Below, in pieces: positions 14,769 to 23,672 of a DNA stretch of 38,962 nucleotides (positions within the stretch are counted from its first letter, which is position 1; every line of letters starts with the position of its first letter). The translations under genes were made by a program, and so were the position numbers. The stretch comes from Armatimonadota bacterium (GTDB lineage: Bacteria > Armatimonadota > Armatimonadia > Armatimonadales > Armatimonadaceae), in contig JAPLCP010000137.1 in assembly GCA_026392155.1 (NCBI GenBank), forward strand, positions 1-38,962, written 5' to 3'. The notes under the pieces are model-generated. The model worked only from the letters and a program-made list of their open reading frames with translations. It did not search any database and was not told the origin of the DNA.

Positions 14769-15938
14769 ATGGCAACGTCAAGTTTTATGCACCAGTATCT
14801 CCGAACGGGAGAGCTTTCCCCGATCTACGATAAGGTGATGGAGGGCAAGCGGCTCTCCTTCGACGACGGGCTCACGCTGTGGAAGTCAGACGATCTCACG
14901 GCGATTGGTGCACTGGCCAATATCGTCCGCGAGGCCAAGAACGGCAACGATACCTACTACGTCCGCAACCAGCACATCAACTACACCAATCTCTGCAACA
15001 AGGGCTGTAAGTTCTGCTCGTTCTATGCTCAGAAAGGTGGCCCCGCGGCCTATACCATGAGCATGGATCAGGTGCGGGAGAAGCTAGAGCGCACCAAGCA
15101 CCTGCCCGTCACCGAGATTCACATGGTGGCAGGGATCAATAAAAAGCTTCCGTACTCCTACTATCTGGAGCTGCTTGATACCGTCAAAGCCACCCGCCCC
15201 GAGGCGCACATCAAAGCCTTCACGATGGTCGAGCTGCTTCATATTCAAACGTTGGCGCAGAAACCCATGACCGAGATGCTCCTTGAACTCAAGGCGCATG
15301 GGCTCTGTAGCCTACCCGGTGGGGGAGCGGAGATTCTCACGGATCGTGTCCACGATGCCATCTTCGAGCGCAAGGAGACGGCGGCGGAGTGGCTGGAGAC
15401 GGCCAAGACGGCGCATCGCGCAGGCCTGCATACCAACGCCACGATGCTCTACGGGCATATCGAGACGCTGGAAGAGCGTGTTGTCCACATGATGAAGCTC
15501 CGCGAGGCTCAAGATGAGACCAATGGCTTCTTGACCTTTATCCCACTGGCATTCTCTAGCAAGGGCACCAAGCTCTCTCATATTCCCAGCACCACGGGCT
15601 ATCTGGATCTCAAGGCCATCGCTATCGGGCGGCTGATGCTGGATAACTTCCCTCACATCAAGGCCTTCTGGATGATGATCACCCCTCCCGTGGCCCAGAC
15701 CGCGCAGTGGTACGGAGCCGACGATATTGATGGCACGATTGTGGAGTATGTCATCACCCACGAGATTGACGACGAAAACGAGCAGCAGAACCTCAGTCAG
15801 CGCCAGCTCGTGCAGATGATCGTGGAGGCAGGCCGCGACCCCGTGGAGCGCGACCCTCTCTACAACGTTATCGAGCGCGACGACAGCCGGATGCTCCTCG
15901 AAGACCCACGACGGCTCAGCCTTCCGATGCTGGCATAA
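14769..15938 (+). CDS. mqnE: Aminofutalosine synthase MqnE (radical SAM)
   Basis: This 389-residue radical SAM enzyme has C76-x3-C80-x2-C83 (L-C-N-K-G-C-K-F-C-S-F-Y) for the 4Fe-4S cluster, after H-I-N-Y-T-N. It then shows L-P-G-G-G-A-E-I, N-A-T-M-L-Y-G-H-I-E-T and H-I-K-A-F-W-M-M-I-T-P, and a C-terminal E-A-G-R-D-P-V-E-R-D-P-L-Y typical of MqnE rather than MqnC. It joins S-adenosylmethionine to the chorismate-derived enolpyruvyl benzoate to form aminofutalosine, a step of the futalosine route to menaquinone. No other mqn gene is in the window. The promoter carries a redox-type operator. The Shine-Dalgarno (TTAGGT) is weak. Confidence 0.92.
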   Translation: MATSSFMHQYLRTGELSPIYDKVMEGKRLSFDDGLTLWKSDDLTAIGALANIVREAKNGNDTYYVRNQHINYTNLCNKGCKFCSFYAQKGGPAAYTMSMDQVREKLERTKHLPVTEIHMVAGINKKLPYSYYLELLDTVKATRPEAHIKAFTMVELLHIQTLAQKPMTEMLLELKAHGLCSLPGGGAEILTDRVHDAIFERKETAAEWLETAKTAHRAGLHTNATMLYGHIETLEERVVHMMKLREAQDETNGFLTFIPLAFSSKGTKLSHIPSTTGYLDLKAIAIGRLMLDNFPHIKAFWMMITPPVAQTAQWYGADDIDGTIVEYVITHEIDDENEQQNLSQRQLVQMIVEAGRDPVERDPLYNVIERDDSRMLLEDPRRLSLPMLA

Positions 15939-15996
15939 CAGGCCAGCATCTTAAAGCAAGAAGGAAAGTGACAGCTCTCTGGCGAACCCCTCTGCC

Positions 15997-17016
15997 ATGA
16001 CAAAGAAAGTTGCGGTAGTGGGCTATGGAGCGGCATTTAACATGGGCCGGCACCACCTACGAGAGATGGAGCGGGCGGGAATGATCCCGACCGCCGTGTG
16101 TGATCTGGACAAAGAGCGGCTTAAAGCGGCTCGTCAGGACTTCCCTGGAATCAAGACCTACACCCGCGTGGCGTCGCTGCTCAGCAAGACCGATGTGGAC
16201 TTGGTGACCGTCATCACGCCCCACGTCACCCATGCACCTCTGGCGCTCCAGTGCCTCAAGGCGGGGCGAGCGGTCGTGATTGAGAAGCCCATGACGGTGA
16301 CAACAGCGCAGTGTGACCGCCTGATCGCCGAGGCTGAGAAGCAAAATGTCTTACTCTCGACCTACCACAACCGGCACTGGGATGGACATATTCTCAAGGC
16401 GCTCGACGTTATCGGCAGCGGCGAGATCGGCGAAGTCTATAAAATTGAGGCGCACATGGGCGGCTGGGGCCAGCCGCGTGAGTGGTGGCGCTCTCAGCGG
16501 AGCATCTCCGGCGGGATTCTCTACGACTGGGGCGTGCATCTCTTAGAGTACGCGCTTCAGATCCTCCAGCCCTCAGAGCTCGTCGAAGTGAGTGGCTACG
16601 CCAAAACGGGCTTCTGGCAAGATCAGCTCCCCTACGGCGACGATGTTAACGAGGACGAGGCGCAGCTAACCGCACGCTTTAAAGATGGCCGCTGGCTCTC
16701 GCTCAATGTCTCGCATCTCGACAGCAACCCGAAAAACGAGCGGGGTGTTCTGGAGATCACGGGGACGAAGGGCACGTATATCATGCACTTCGACCGCTAT
16801 ATTGTCCGCAAGCACGAGGGCACGGAGCTGACGATTCGTGAGGATAAGAATGCACCGAGTGAGGGCCAGAAGTTCTACAACAATATTGCGGCGGCACTGG
16901 AGGGTAAAGAGGCGCTGATCATCACCCCGCAGTGGGCACGCCGCCCGGTGCACATCCTCGACCTGGCGGTGCAGAGCGCCCAAAAAGGCCGCGCCGTTCC
17001 CGCCAAGTACGCCTAA
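15997..17016 (+). CDS. Gfo/Idh/MocA family oxidoreductase
   Basis: This 339-residue protein has a Rossmann nucleotide-binding start (K-V-A-V-V-G-Y-G-A-A-F-N-M-G), A-V-C-D-L-D after strand 2, V-I-E-K-P-M near residue 97, and a C-terminal substrate domain with G-G-I-L-Y-D-W-G-V-H-L-L-E-Y. The D-x-G-V-H portion supplies the usual catalytic-site histidine. It should oxidise or reduce an unidentified sugar using NAD(P). It follows mqnE by 58 bp without a strong terminator, so read-through from the mqnE promoter is possible. No clear Shine-Dalgarno precedes the ATG. Confidence 0.88.
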   Translation: MTKKVAVVGYGAAFNMGRHHLREMERAGMIPTAVCDLDKERLKAARQDFPGIKTYTRVASLLSKTDVDLVTVITPHVTHAPLALQCLKAGRAVVIEKPMTVTTAQCDRLIAEAEKQNVLLSTYHNRHWDGHILKALDVIGSGEIGEVYKIEAHMGGWGQPREWWRSQRSISGGILYDWGVHLLEYALQILQPSELVEVSGYAKTGFWQDQLPYGDDVNEDEAQLTARFKDGRWLSLNVSHLDSNPKNERGVLEITGTKGTYIMHFDRYIVRKHEGTELTIREDKNAPSEGQKFYNNIAAALEGKEALIITPQWARRPVHILDLAVQSAQKGRAVPAKYA

Positions 17017-17021
17017 GCACC

Positions 17022-17155
17022 GCCGATTGGAACGGCAGTGCTGGAGAGCCTTCGGCTACGAAGGCCGCTTCGGGCCATAAATCCAAAAATTGGGTATGGG
17101 CGGCATGCCCTTCGCAGCTTTAGCTCTCCCGTCCCCTCGTTCTGATCGAGGGGAC
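17022..17155. repeat. Palindromic intergenic element, copy B
   Basis: A 134-bp element after the dehydrogenase gene in the same orientation as copy A. The left hairpin GCCG-ATTGGAA-CGGC (17022-17036) and right hairpin GTCCCCTCG-TTCTGAT-CGAGGGGAC (17131-17155) flank CTGGAGAGC at 17041 and TAGCTCTCC near 17121. The internal palindromes CCTTCGGCTACGAAGG and GGGCGGCATGCCC are also present. Hairpin loop sequences are conserved with copies A and C although the stems differ. Confidence 0.8.
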
Positions 17156-17217
17156 TCTCGGAAACCTGGCGGAAACAGTGGGCGGCTAAATTAGGCGTAG
17201 AATGGTCACGGTTGCCC

Positions 17218-18723
17218 ATGACGCCTTATCGCGTGAGAAAGTGGGCTGTGAGCGTGTCGCTTTTTGAAACATATGAGCTGGGTGGGTTTTATGATGAGCT
17301 GATGCAGGCACCCGGCGTGCCGCAGACACACTCACGGGCGCTGGTGACCCATCTACAGTCCATGTCGCCCCTCGAATTTGCCCAGCGTGCTCGCCTGGCC
17401 GAGACCCTGATGATGCAGCAGGGCATCACGTTTAATGTCTACGGCGCAGACGGGGGCGTGGAGCGGGCGTTTCCCTTTGATCTGGTGCCGCGTGTGCTCA
17501 CGGCCAGGGAGTGGGAGACGATTGAGAAAGGGCTTACCCAGCGGCTCACGGCACTCAATCTCTTTCTCTGGGATATCTACCACGAGCAGAAAATCCTCAA
17601 AGATAGTGTCGTCCCTCGGGCACTGGTGATGGGGGCGGCGCACTTCCGGCGCGAGTTTATGGGAGCCGATCCGCCCGGTGGGGTCTATGTACACATCTGC
17701 GGCACGGACTTAATCCGCGACACCGATGGCAAGTTCTATGTCCTCGAAGACAACCTCCGAACGCCCTCGGGGGTCTCCTACATGCTGGAGAACCGCGCGA
17801 TTCTTGCCAGGGTGATGCCCCAGCTCTTTCAGGACATGGGAGTGCGTCCCATCTCCGACTACACCGCGCATCTCCTCAACAACCTGCGGGCGCTCGCTCC
17901 CGCGCACCGTGGCGATGATCCGACCGTGGTGCTTCTGACGCCCGGTGTCTACAACAGCGCCTACTACGAGCACTCCTATCTGGCGCAGCAGCTGGGGATT
18001 CCTCTAGTCGAGGGCCGCGATCTGATCGTCGAGGAGAATATCGTCTCCATGAAGACGACACATGGTCTGAAGCGTGTTGACGTGATCTACCGCCGCGTGG
18101 ACGATGACTTCCTCGACCCGCTCCTCTTCCGCTCGGACTCGAAGCTTGGTGTGGCAGGGCTGGTCAATGCCTACCGCGCGGGCAATGTCGCGCTGGCAAA
18201 CTCCATTGGCACGGGAGTCGCCGACGACAAAGTGATCTATGCCTACGTGCCGCAGATTATCAAGTACTACCTCGATCAAGAGGCGATCTTGCCCAATGTC
18301 ACCACCTATCCTGCGTTCGAGGACAGCCACCGCGCGTATATCTTGGCGAACTTAGACAAGCTCGTGGTCAAAGCCGCCAATGAGTCAGGGGGCTACGGCA
18401 TGCTGATGGGGCCACAGGCCAGCCTCTCGGAGCGCGAGGTCTTTGCCGAGCTGGTGAAAGCAAACCCGCGTAACTACATCGCCCAGCCGCTGATCCATCT
18501 CTCCCGCGCGCCCGCCTTTGTGGAGCCGGGAAACTTCGAGGGCCGCCACGTGGACCTGCGTCCGTTCGCGCTCTGTGACAGAGACTTGAAAGTGACCATC
18601 GTGCCGGGCGGCCTGACCCGCGTCGCGCTGAAAAAAGGCTCGTATGTCGTGAACTCGTCGCAGGGTGGCGGCAGCAAAGACACCTGGGTCTTAGGAAAGG
18701 AAAGTCGTCATGCTCAGTCGTGA
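17218..18723 (+). CDS. Circularly permuted ATP-grasp protein
   Basis: This 501-residue protein matches the circularly permuted type 2 ATP-grasp family (DUF404/DUF407). Features: L-G-G-F-Y-D-E-L near the start, [30 protein letters not shown] in the catalytic lobe (written here as separate motifs; E-D-N-x-R is the metal-binding core), [14 protein letters not shown] and [11 protein letters not shown]. The family is thought to ligate an amine to a carboxylate using ATP, possibly making peptides. TAGAAT (17198-17203) is upstream; a TTG at 17212 or GTG at 17248 could also be the start. It overlaps the alpha-E gene by 14 bp. Confidence 0.88.
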   Translation: MTPYRVRKWAVSVSLFETYELGGFYDELMQAPGVPQTHSRALVTHLQSMSPLEFAQRARLAETLMMQQGITFNVYGADGGVERAFPFDLVPRVLTAREWETIEKGLTQRLTALNLFLWDIYHEQKILKDSVVPRALVMGAAHFRREFMGADPPGGVYVHICGTDLIRDTDGKFYVLEDNLRTPSGVSYMLENRAILARVMPQLFQDMGVRPISDYTAHLLNNLRALAPAHRGDDPTVVLLTPGVYNSAYYEHSYLAQQLGIPLVEGRDLIVEENIVSMKTTHGLKRVDVIYRRVDDDFLDPLLFRSDSKLGVAGLVNAYRAGNVALANSIGTGVADDKVIYAYVPQIIKYYLDQEAILPNVTTYPAFEDSHRAYILANLDKLVVKAANESGGYGMLMGPQASLSEREVFAELVKANPRNYIAQPLIHLSRAPAFVEPGNFEGRHVDLRPFALCDRDLKVTIVPGGLTRVALKKGSYVVNSSQGGGSKDTWVLGKESRHAQS

Positions 18724-19684
18724 GGCCGATTCGTGTTTCTGGATCGGGCGCTATGTGGAGCGTGCCGAGGCCACGGCGCGCATGCTAGACGTGCACTACC
18801 ATGCCACGCTCGAAGGCGTTCCGGGCATGCTCGCCTGGGAGTCCGTTCTTGCTATCGCCGACTGCGCCGAGGACTTTCACAAGCACCACGACCAGCTCAA
18901 CGAGCGCACTGCCATCCAGTACTTTGTCTTTGATACCAACAATCCCGGCTCGATTGTCTCGGCGCTGACCTATGCCCGGGAAAACGCCCGCTCGATCCGG
19001 GAGATGGTGGCCTCGGAGATCTGGGAGTGCCTAAACATGGTCTATCTGGAGCTCAAAGAGTGGGACGTCGACCGTGCGCTCGCGGGGACGCCCCATGCTT
19101 TTTTCACTAAGATCAAGAACGCCGCGCATCTGTTTCATGGCATCACGTATCGCACGCAGCTCCTCAACGAGACCCGCGACTGGCTCCGCGTCGGGACTTT
19201 CCTAGAGCGCGCTGACCAGACCGTGCGCCTCTTAGATGTCAAGTACCACGACTTGCTCCCTGCCACCCGCGCCGGAAAGCCCGAGCTGGGCGGCATGGGA
19301 GTGGGCGGCCCCGCAGACATTCACGGCTGGATCGCGGTTCTGCGCTCCGTGAGTGCCTTTGAGATGTACCGCAAGACCCACCGTGAGGGGATTCACCCCG
19401 CAGGCGTGGTGGACTTTCTGGTGCTCAACCCCATCTTTCCCGCATCCGTGCGCTACAGTATCGGGCAGACCGAGGAGGCGCTACGCCGCGTGAGTGGAAC
19501 ATCGCCCAGTAGCCCCGCCACCTGCGACCCCGAGCGCCTCATCGGTCGCCTCCGCGCCGAGCTCAACTACGCCCGCGCCGACGAGATCATTGTCTCGGGC
19601 TTGCATGAGTATCTCCAGAGTGTCCAGAAGCGCTGTACCGAAATTGGCGGTAGTATCACCAAAACGTATCTCTCGTACCAGTAG
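18710..19684 (+). CDS. Alpha-E domain protein (DUF403)
   Basis: This 324-residue, mostly helical protein begins with [23 protein letters not shown], the start signature of alpha-E proteins. Further conserved points include [16 protein letters not shown], and [14 protein letters not shown]. The family always accompanies the permuted ATP-grasp gene and is believed to help peptide or amide synthesis; its chemistry is not proven. GGAAAGGAAAG precedes the ATG inside the ATP-grasp frame. Overlap of 14 bp implies coupled translation. Confidence 0.9.
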   Translation: MLSREADSCFWIGRYVERAEATARMLDVHYHATLEGVPGMLAWESVLAIADCAEDFHKHHDQLNERTAIQYFVFDTNNPGSIVSALTYARENARSIREMVASEIWECLNMVYLELKEWDVDRALAGTPHAFFTKIKNAAHLFHGITYRTQLLNETRDWLRVGTFLERADQTVRLLDVKYHDLLPATRAGKPELGGMGVGGPADIHGWIAVLRSVSAFEMYRKTHREGIHPAGVVDFLVLNPIFPASVRYSIGQTEEALRRVSGTSPSSPATCDPERLIGRLRAELNYARADEIIVSGLHEYLQSVQKRCTEIGGSITKTYLSYQ

Positions 19685-19704
19685 TCCTGCCGGTTGGAGA
19701 CCAC

Positions 19705-19838
19705 GCCGATTAGAACGGCATGGCTGGAGAGCCTTCGGCTACGAAGGGCGTGCCGCCCATAATACCGAGTAAACTCGGGATGGCCGGAATGGCCTTTGCA
19801 GCTTTAGCTCTCCAGCCCCGCCCCTCCAACGGGCGGGG
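19705..19838. repeat. Palindromic intergenic element, copy C (inverted)
   Basis: A 134-bp element in the opposite orientation to copies A and B. Left hairpin GCCG-ATTAGAA-CGGC (19705-19719), whose loop is the complement of the TTCTAAT loop of copy A. Right hairpin CCCCGCCC-CTCCAAC-GGGCGGGG (19816-19838), complement of the left end of copy A. CTGGAGAGC (19724) and GCTCTCCAG (19807) form the inner repeat. It separates the alpha-E gene from the transglutaminase-like gene of the same functional cassette. Confidence 0.8.
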
Positions 19839-19849
19839 GAAAATAAATT

Positions 19850-20728
19850 GTGATCTATCGCATTCGTCATACAACGGAATATCTCTACCCGGCTCCTGTG
19901 CGCAACAGCCACAACGAGCTGCGTCTCATGCCGCTAAGCGATTCGTGGCAGACCTGCCGCCGCTTTGAGCTACACGTGGAGCCGGAGACACGCCTCTTCA
20001 CCTACGAGCTTCCCGACGGCCACGTGCACCACTTTAGCCATAGACTGCCCCACCACTCCCTAAAGATCACCGCCGATTCCGAGGTGGAGAGCATTAAGAG
20101 CAACCCGTTCGCGTATCTGGATCTCATCGGCGATGATGCCGCGTTCTACCGACAGACCTCCCTCTACAACAATTTCTGTGAGTTTCTGGACCCCAGCGAG
20201 CGCGTCCCCAACGACCGCTACATCCAGATCGAGTGTGAGCAGATCGCGGCCTCGGCGAAGATCGAGGCGCGGAGCTGTAGCACCGCCTCGTTTCTAATCG
20301 CCCTCACCAAGCTCCTCAAGCGCGAGTTTCGCTACGAGCCGGGGAGCACGCATGTCCATACCAAGATCGAGGAGATCTTTATCTACCGGCGTGGCGTTTG
20401 CCAAGACTTCGCGCAGGTGATGCTGGCGGTCTGCCGGAACCAGGGAATCCCGGCGCGCTATGTCAGTGGGTATCTCTACACCGGCCACAATGGGCTGGTT
20501 AGCAACGATGCCACACATGCCTGGGTCGAGTGTCTTCTTCCCGATGGTCACTGGCACGGCTTCGATCCCACCAACGACATGGTGGTCAATGATGCCTACA
20601 TCCGTACCCACACGGGCCGCGACTACAGCGATGTTGCTCCCGTACGCGGTATCTACAAGGGCCCTGCGGCCACCAAGCTCGATGTTATGGTCACGGTCGA
20701 GCGCGTCGATCACGAGTCAGTGCCCTGA
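19850..20728 (+). CDS. Transglutaminase-like cysteine protease family protein
   Basis: This 292-residue protein has an N-terminal beta domain (I-Y-R-I-R-H-T-T-E-Y-L-Y, the bacterial transglutaminase N domain, to about residue 90) and a transglutaminase core. The catalytic triad is visible: C184 in R-R-G-V-C-Q-D-F-A-Q, H223 in D-A-T-H-A-W-V-E and D239 in G-F-D-P-T-N. Homologues sit with ATP-grasp and alpha-E genes and are thought to cut or form isopeptide bonds. The GTG at 19850 is the start because it gives the conserved N-terminus; it follows copy C by 11 bp. Confidence 0.9.
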   Translation: MIYRIRHTTEYLYPAPVRNSHNELRLMPLSDSWQTCRRFELHVEPETRLFTYELPDGHVHHFSHRLPHHSLKITADSEVESIKSNPFAYLDLIGDDAAFYRQTSLYNNFCEFLDPSERVPNDRYIQIECEQIAASAKIEARSCSTASFLIALTKLLKREFRYEPGSTHVHTKIEEIFIYRRGVCQDFAQVMLAVCRNQGIPARYVSGYLYTGHNGLVSNDATHAWVECLLPDGHWHGFDPTNDMVVNDAYIRTHTGRDYSDVAPVRGIYKGPAATKLDVMVTVERVDHESVP

Positions 20729-20752
20729 AACCCCGGCGAAACGTAGCCAGGG

Positions 20753-20758
20753 TACAAT
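20753..20758 (+). promoter_or_regulatory. Leaderless -10 of ppc
   Basis: TACAAT ends 6 nt before the ATG at 20765, preceded by GG as in several other promoters of this window. No clear -35 lies 17 bp upstream. Confidence 0.55.
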
Positions 20759-20764
20759 AGCCGC

Positions 20765-23515
20765 ATGTCCTCTCTCACCCTAGCCGGACTCGATCCCCAC
20801 GCCTGCGGCCTGCCTGCTCCTCTCTCCGATGACATCGTGCGCTTAGAGGCGCTTTTCTCCGAAGTGCTCGCCGAGCAAGAGGGCGCAGCGTTTGTGGCGC
20901 TCTCTCGCAAGCTCATGGAGACAGCCCACACGGAAAATATCACGCCCTCGGGCCTGCTGGCGGCGCTGCCGGAGCTGACAGATTCTGCGGTCTGTGCGCG
21001 GCTACTGCGAGCAGTCACGGTGCTCTTTCAGCTTCTCAACACGGCGGAGCAAAAAGAGATCGTGCGGGTCAATCGTGGGCGCAGAGAGCCGCGCTCAGAG
21101 TCTATTCGCGAGGGAATTCAAAAGCTTAAGGAGCAGGGCCTGAGTGCGAGCGAGGTGCAGACGCTTCTCCATAAAATCGAGATCTGCCCCACGCTCACGG
21201 CCCATCCCACGGAGGCGCGGCGGCGGGCGGTGCTCGATAAGCTCCTACGCGTCGCGGAGGGACTGGCGCTGCGGGCACAGACCGCGGATGGCTCGCACCT
21301 AGACCAGCCGCTGGAGGGCGACCCGAGTGTGCGCGCCGATGAAAATCTCCGCCGCGCCCTGACCGAGCTCTGGCAGACCGATGAGATCCGCATCACCCCG
21401 ATCACGGTGCCTGAAGAGGCCCGCAACGCGCTGTATTTCTTTGAGCGGACGATCTTCAAAGTGGTCGCCTGGCTTCACGCTGATCTAAGGCGTGCGCTGG
21501 AGGAGAGCTATCCCGGCGAGGCATTCGAGGTGCCGGTCTTTGTGAGCTACCGCTCGTGGGTGGGGGGAGATCGTGATGGCAACCCCAACGTGACGGCAAA
21601 GATCACCTGGGAGACGCTCAAAGAGCACCGACGGATCGCGCTGGAGTTCTTTGTCGAGCGCGTGGAGAGTGTCCGTAAAGCACTGACACTCTCGGTGAAG
21701 CGCATCGCGCCGGGCGATCCGCTGCTGGCCTCGGTCGAGCGCGATCTGGCCGAGGTGCCGATTCCGGAGAGCCGCCGCCTGCGCCATATCGGGGAGCCCT
21801 ATGTGCTCAAGCTGATCTGCGTGCGAGAGCGCCTGCTGGCGACCCTCAGCGATGCCCCGCATGCCTACAAGAGCGCGGATGCCTTTCTGGCTGACCTGAC
21901 TCTGCTCCAAGACACGCTGCGCCGCAACCATGCGGCATCGGTGGCGGACGCAGGCGATGTGGCCGACCTACTCATACAGGCCCGCACCTTTGGCTTTCAT
22001 CTTGCGCCCCTCGATATCCGCCAGCACAGCGATGTCCATGTCAAGGCCGTCACCGAGATTCTCTCCCTCGCCGGGGTCACGGCCAACTACGCCGCCCTCT
22101 CAGAGGAAGAGAAAGTCGCCATTCTGCGCTGGGAGCTACGCTCGCCGCGGCCTCTGGTTAGCCGCGATGCCCCGCTCTCGGCCCAGACCCGCGAGGTTTT
22201 GGATGTCTTTGAGGTCATTCGCCGCGCCCGCCGGGAGCTCTCCGAAAAAAGTGTCGTGTGCTACATCATCAGCATGACCCATGGCGCAAGCGATCTCCTA
22301 GAGCCGCTGTTGTTGGCGAAAGAAGTGGGGCTGGGCAGCGAGCTTGATATTGTCCCGCTCTTTGAGACCATTGATGATCTGCACCACTGTGGCGATCTCA
22401 TGGCCGATGTCTTCAAGATCCCCGAGTACAAGGCGCATCTGGCGACCCGAAAACACTTTCAGGAGATCATGCTTGGCTACTCGGACTCCAGCAAAGATGG
22501 GGGCTTTCTTGCCGCGAACTGGGCCTTGCAAGCGACCCAAGAAAAGATCGCCACGGTCTGCCACGAGGCGGGGATCACGCTACGGCTCTTTCACGGACGC
22601 GGTGGAACCGTCGGGCGCGGCGGGGGACGTGCCAACAAAGCGATCTTGGCCCAGCCGCCGGGAAGCTTCGATGGCCGCATCCGCTTCACCGAACAAGGAG
22701 AAGTGATTTCTTTCCGCTACGGCCTCGCCCCGATTGCCCACCGCCACCTGGAGCAGATCGTCAATGCCGCGCTTCAGGCCGCCAGCCCCAAGCGCCAGGC
22801 CAAAGAGAGTGAAGAGGGCAAGCTCGTTCTTGCGCAGATGGCTCAGAAGAGCCGCGAGCTCTACCGCGCCATGGTCCACGACGACCCGAGCTTCTGGACG
22901 TTTTTCGCCCAGGCCACGCCCATCGCCCACATCAGCAAGCTCCCAATTGCCTCGCGTCCCGTCTCGCGTAGTGGGAAAGCCCTCGCCAGCGTGGATGACC
23001 TGCGGGCGATTCCCTGGGTCTTCTCCTGGATCCAGAGCCGCTATATCGTCCCCGGCTGGTTTGGCCTGGGAAGCGCCTTGGAGTGGTACATCGGCGACGA
23101 TCCGGCAAAGCTGACAGCGCTCCAGACCCTCTATCGGGAGTGGGCGTTTCTCAAGGCTATCGTAGACAACGCCCAGCTAGAGCTCACCCGCACCCACCTG
23201 CCCACCGCCAAGCTCTACGCCGACCGCTGCGACGACCCGGCTCTGCGCGACAAGTTCCACGGTCATATCGAGGGCGAGTACAGCCGCACGGTCGAGTGGG
23301 TCAAGAAGCTCACAGGCCAGACCGGCGAGCTCATGGAGCACGCCCCGGTCGTCCGCGCCACCGTGCATCTCCGAAACCCCGCCGTCCTGCCGCTCTCACT
23401 GTTGCAAGTCGCGCTGATGGAGCGCCAGGAAAAAGAAGGCGAGAGCGATCTCCTGCGCGAGGCCATCCTCCTCTCCATCACCGGAATCGCCGCCGCCATG
23501 CAGAGCACGGGGTAA
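20765..23515 (+). CDS. ppc: Phosphoenolpyruvate carboxylase
   Basis: This 916-residue protein matches bacterial PEP carboxylase over its length. The catalytic histidine is H147 in T-L-T-A-H-P-T-E-A-R-R-R. Other active-site signatures are S-W-V-G-G-D-R-D-G-N-P-N-V-T, G-Y-S-D-S-S-K-D-G-G near residue 575, and F-H-G-R-G-G-T-V-G-R-G-G-G near residue 610; it ends with the conserved S-I-T-G-I-A-A-A-M-Q-S-T-G, like the usual Q-N-T-G end. It makes oxaloacetate from PEP and bicarbonate, refilling the TCA cycle. It is slightly longer than the E. coli enzyme (883). Preceded by a leaderless-type -10. Confidence 0.96.
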   Translation: MSSLTLAGLDPHACGLPAPLSDDIVRLEALFSEVLAEQEGAAFVALSRKLMETAHTENITPSGLLAALPELTDSAVCARLLRAVTVLFQLLNTAEQKEIVRVNRGRREPRSESIREGIQKLKEQGLSASEVQTLLHKIEICPTLTAHPTEARRRAVLDKLLRVAEGLALRAQTADGSHLDQPLEGDPSVRADENLRRALTELWQTDEIRITPITVPEEARNALYFFERTIFKVVAWLHADLRRALEESYPGEAFEVPVFVSYRSWVGGDRDGNPNVTAKITWETLKEHRRIALEFFVERVESVRKALTLSVKRIAPGDPLLASVERDLAEVPIPESRRLRHIGEPYVLKLICVRERLLATLSDAPHAYKSADAFLADLTLLQDTLRRNHAASVADAGDVADLLIQARTFGFHLAPLDIRQHSDVHVKAVTEILSLAGVTANYAALSEEEKVAILRWELRSPRPLVSRDAPLSAQTREVLDVFEVIRRARRELSEKSVVCYIISMTHGASDLLEPLLLAKEVGLGSELDIVPLFETIDDLHHCGDLMADVFKIPEYKAHLATRKHFQEIMLGYSDSSKDGGFLAANWALQATQEKIATVCHEAGITLRLFHGRGGTVGRGGGRANKAILAQPPGSFDGRIRFTEQGEVISFRYGLAPIAHRHLEQIVNAALQAASPKRQAKESEEGKLVLAQMAQKSRELYRAMVHDDPSFWTFFAQATPIAHISKLPIASRPVSRSGKALASVDDLRAIPWVFSWIQSRYIVPGWFGLGSALEWYIGDDPAKLTALQTLYREWAFLKAIVDNAQLELTRTHLPTAKLYADRCDDPALRDKFHGHIEGEYSRTVEWVKKLTGQTGELMEHAPVVRATVHLRNPAVLPLSLLQVALMERQEKEGESDLLREAILLSITGIAAAMQSTG

Positions 23516-23520
23516 AAGAC

Positions 23521-23652
23521 CGCCCCATGGAATGGGGCGTCAACCGTGGCTTCGTCCCTCAGCCGCAAAGCCCGTGCCGGGCTACAAATTTCCCTAGCCC
23601 GGCACGGGCTTTGCGGCGCTTGCGCCATTGCAGACGCCGGTTTCCAACCGGC
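23521..23652. repeat. Intergenic element D with a 23-bp perfect hairpin
   Basis: Left hairpin CGCCCCAT-GGA-ATGGGGCG (23521-23539). Central perfect 23-bp inverted repeat at 23562-23584 and 23595-23617 (loop CAAATTTCCC), with arms starting GCCGCAAAGCCCG. Right hairpin GCCGGTT-TCC-AACCGGC (23636-23652), whose loop complements that of the left one. The plan (two end hairpins with GGA/TCC loops around a palindromic centre) resembles copies A-C, but the middle is different. It immediately precedes the -10 of the next gene. Confidence 0.75.
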
Positions 23653-23672
23653 GGCGCGAGGTAAAATAGGCC

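Noticed and set aside
11484-23652. CRISPR array
   Set aside because: The repeats are kilobases apart, palindromic along their length and have no spacer-repeat periodicity or cas genes.
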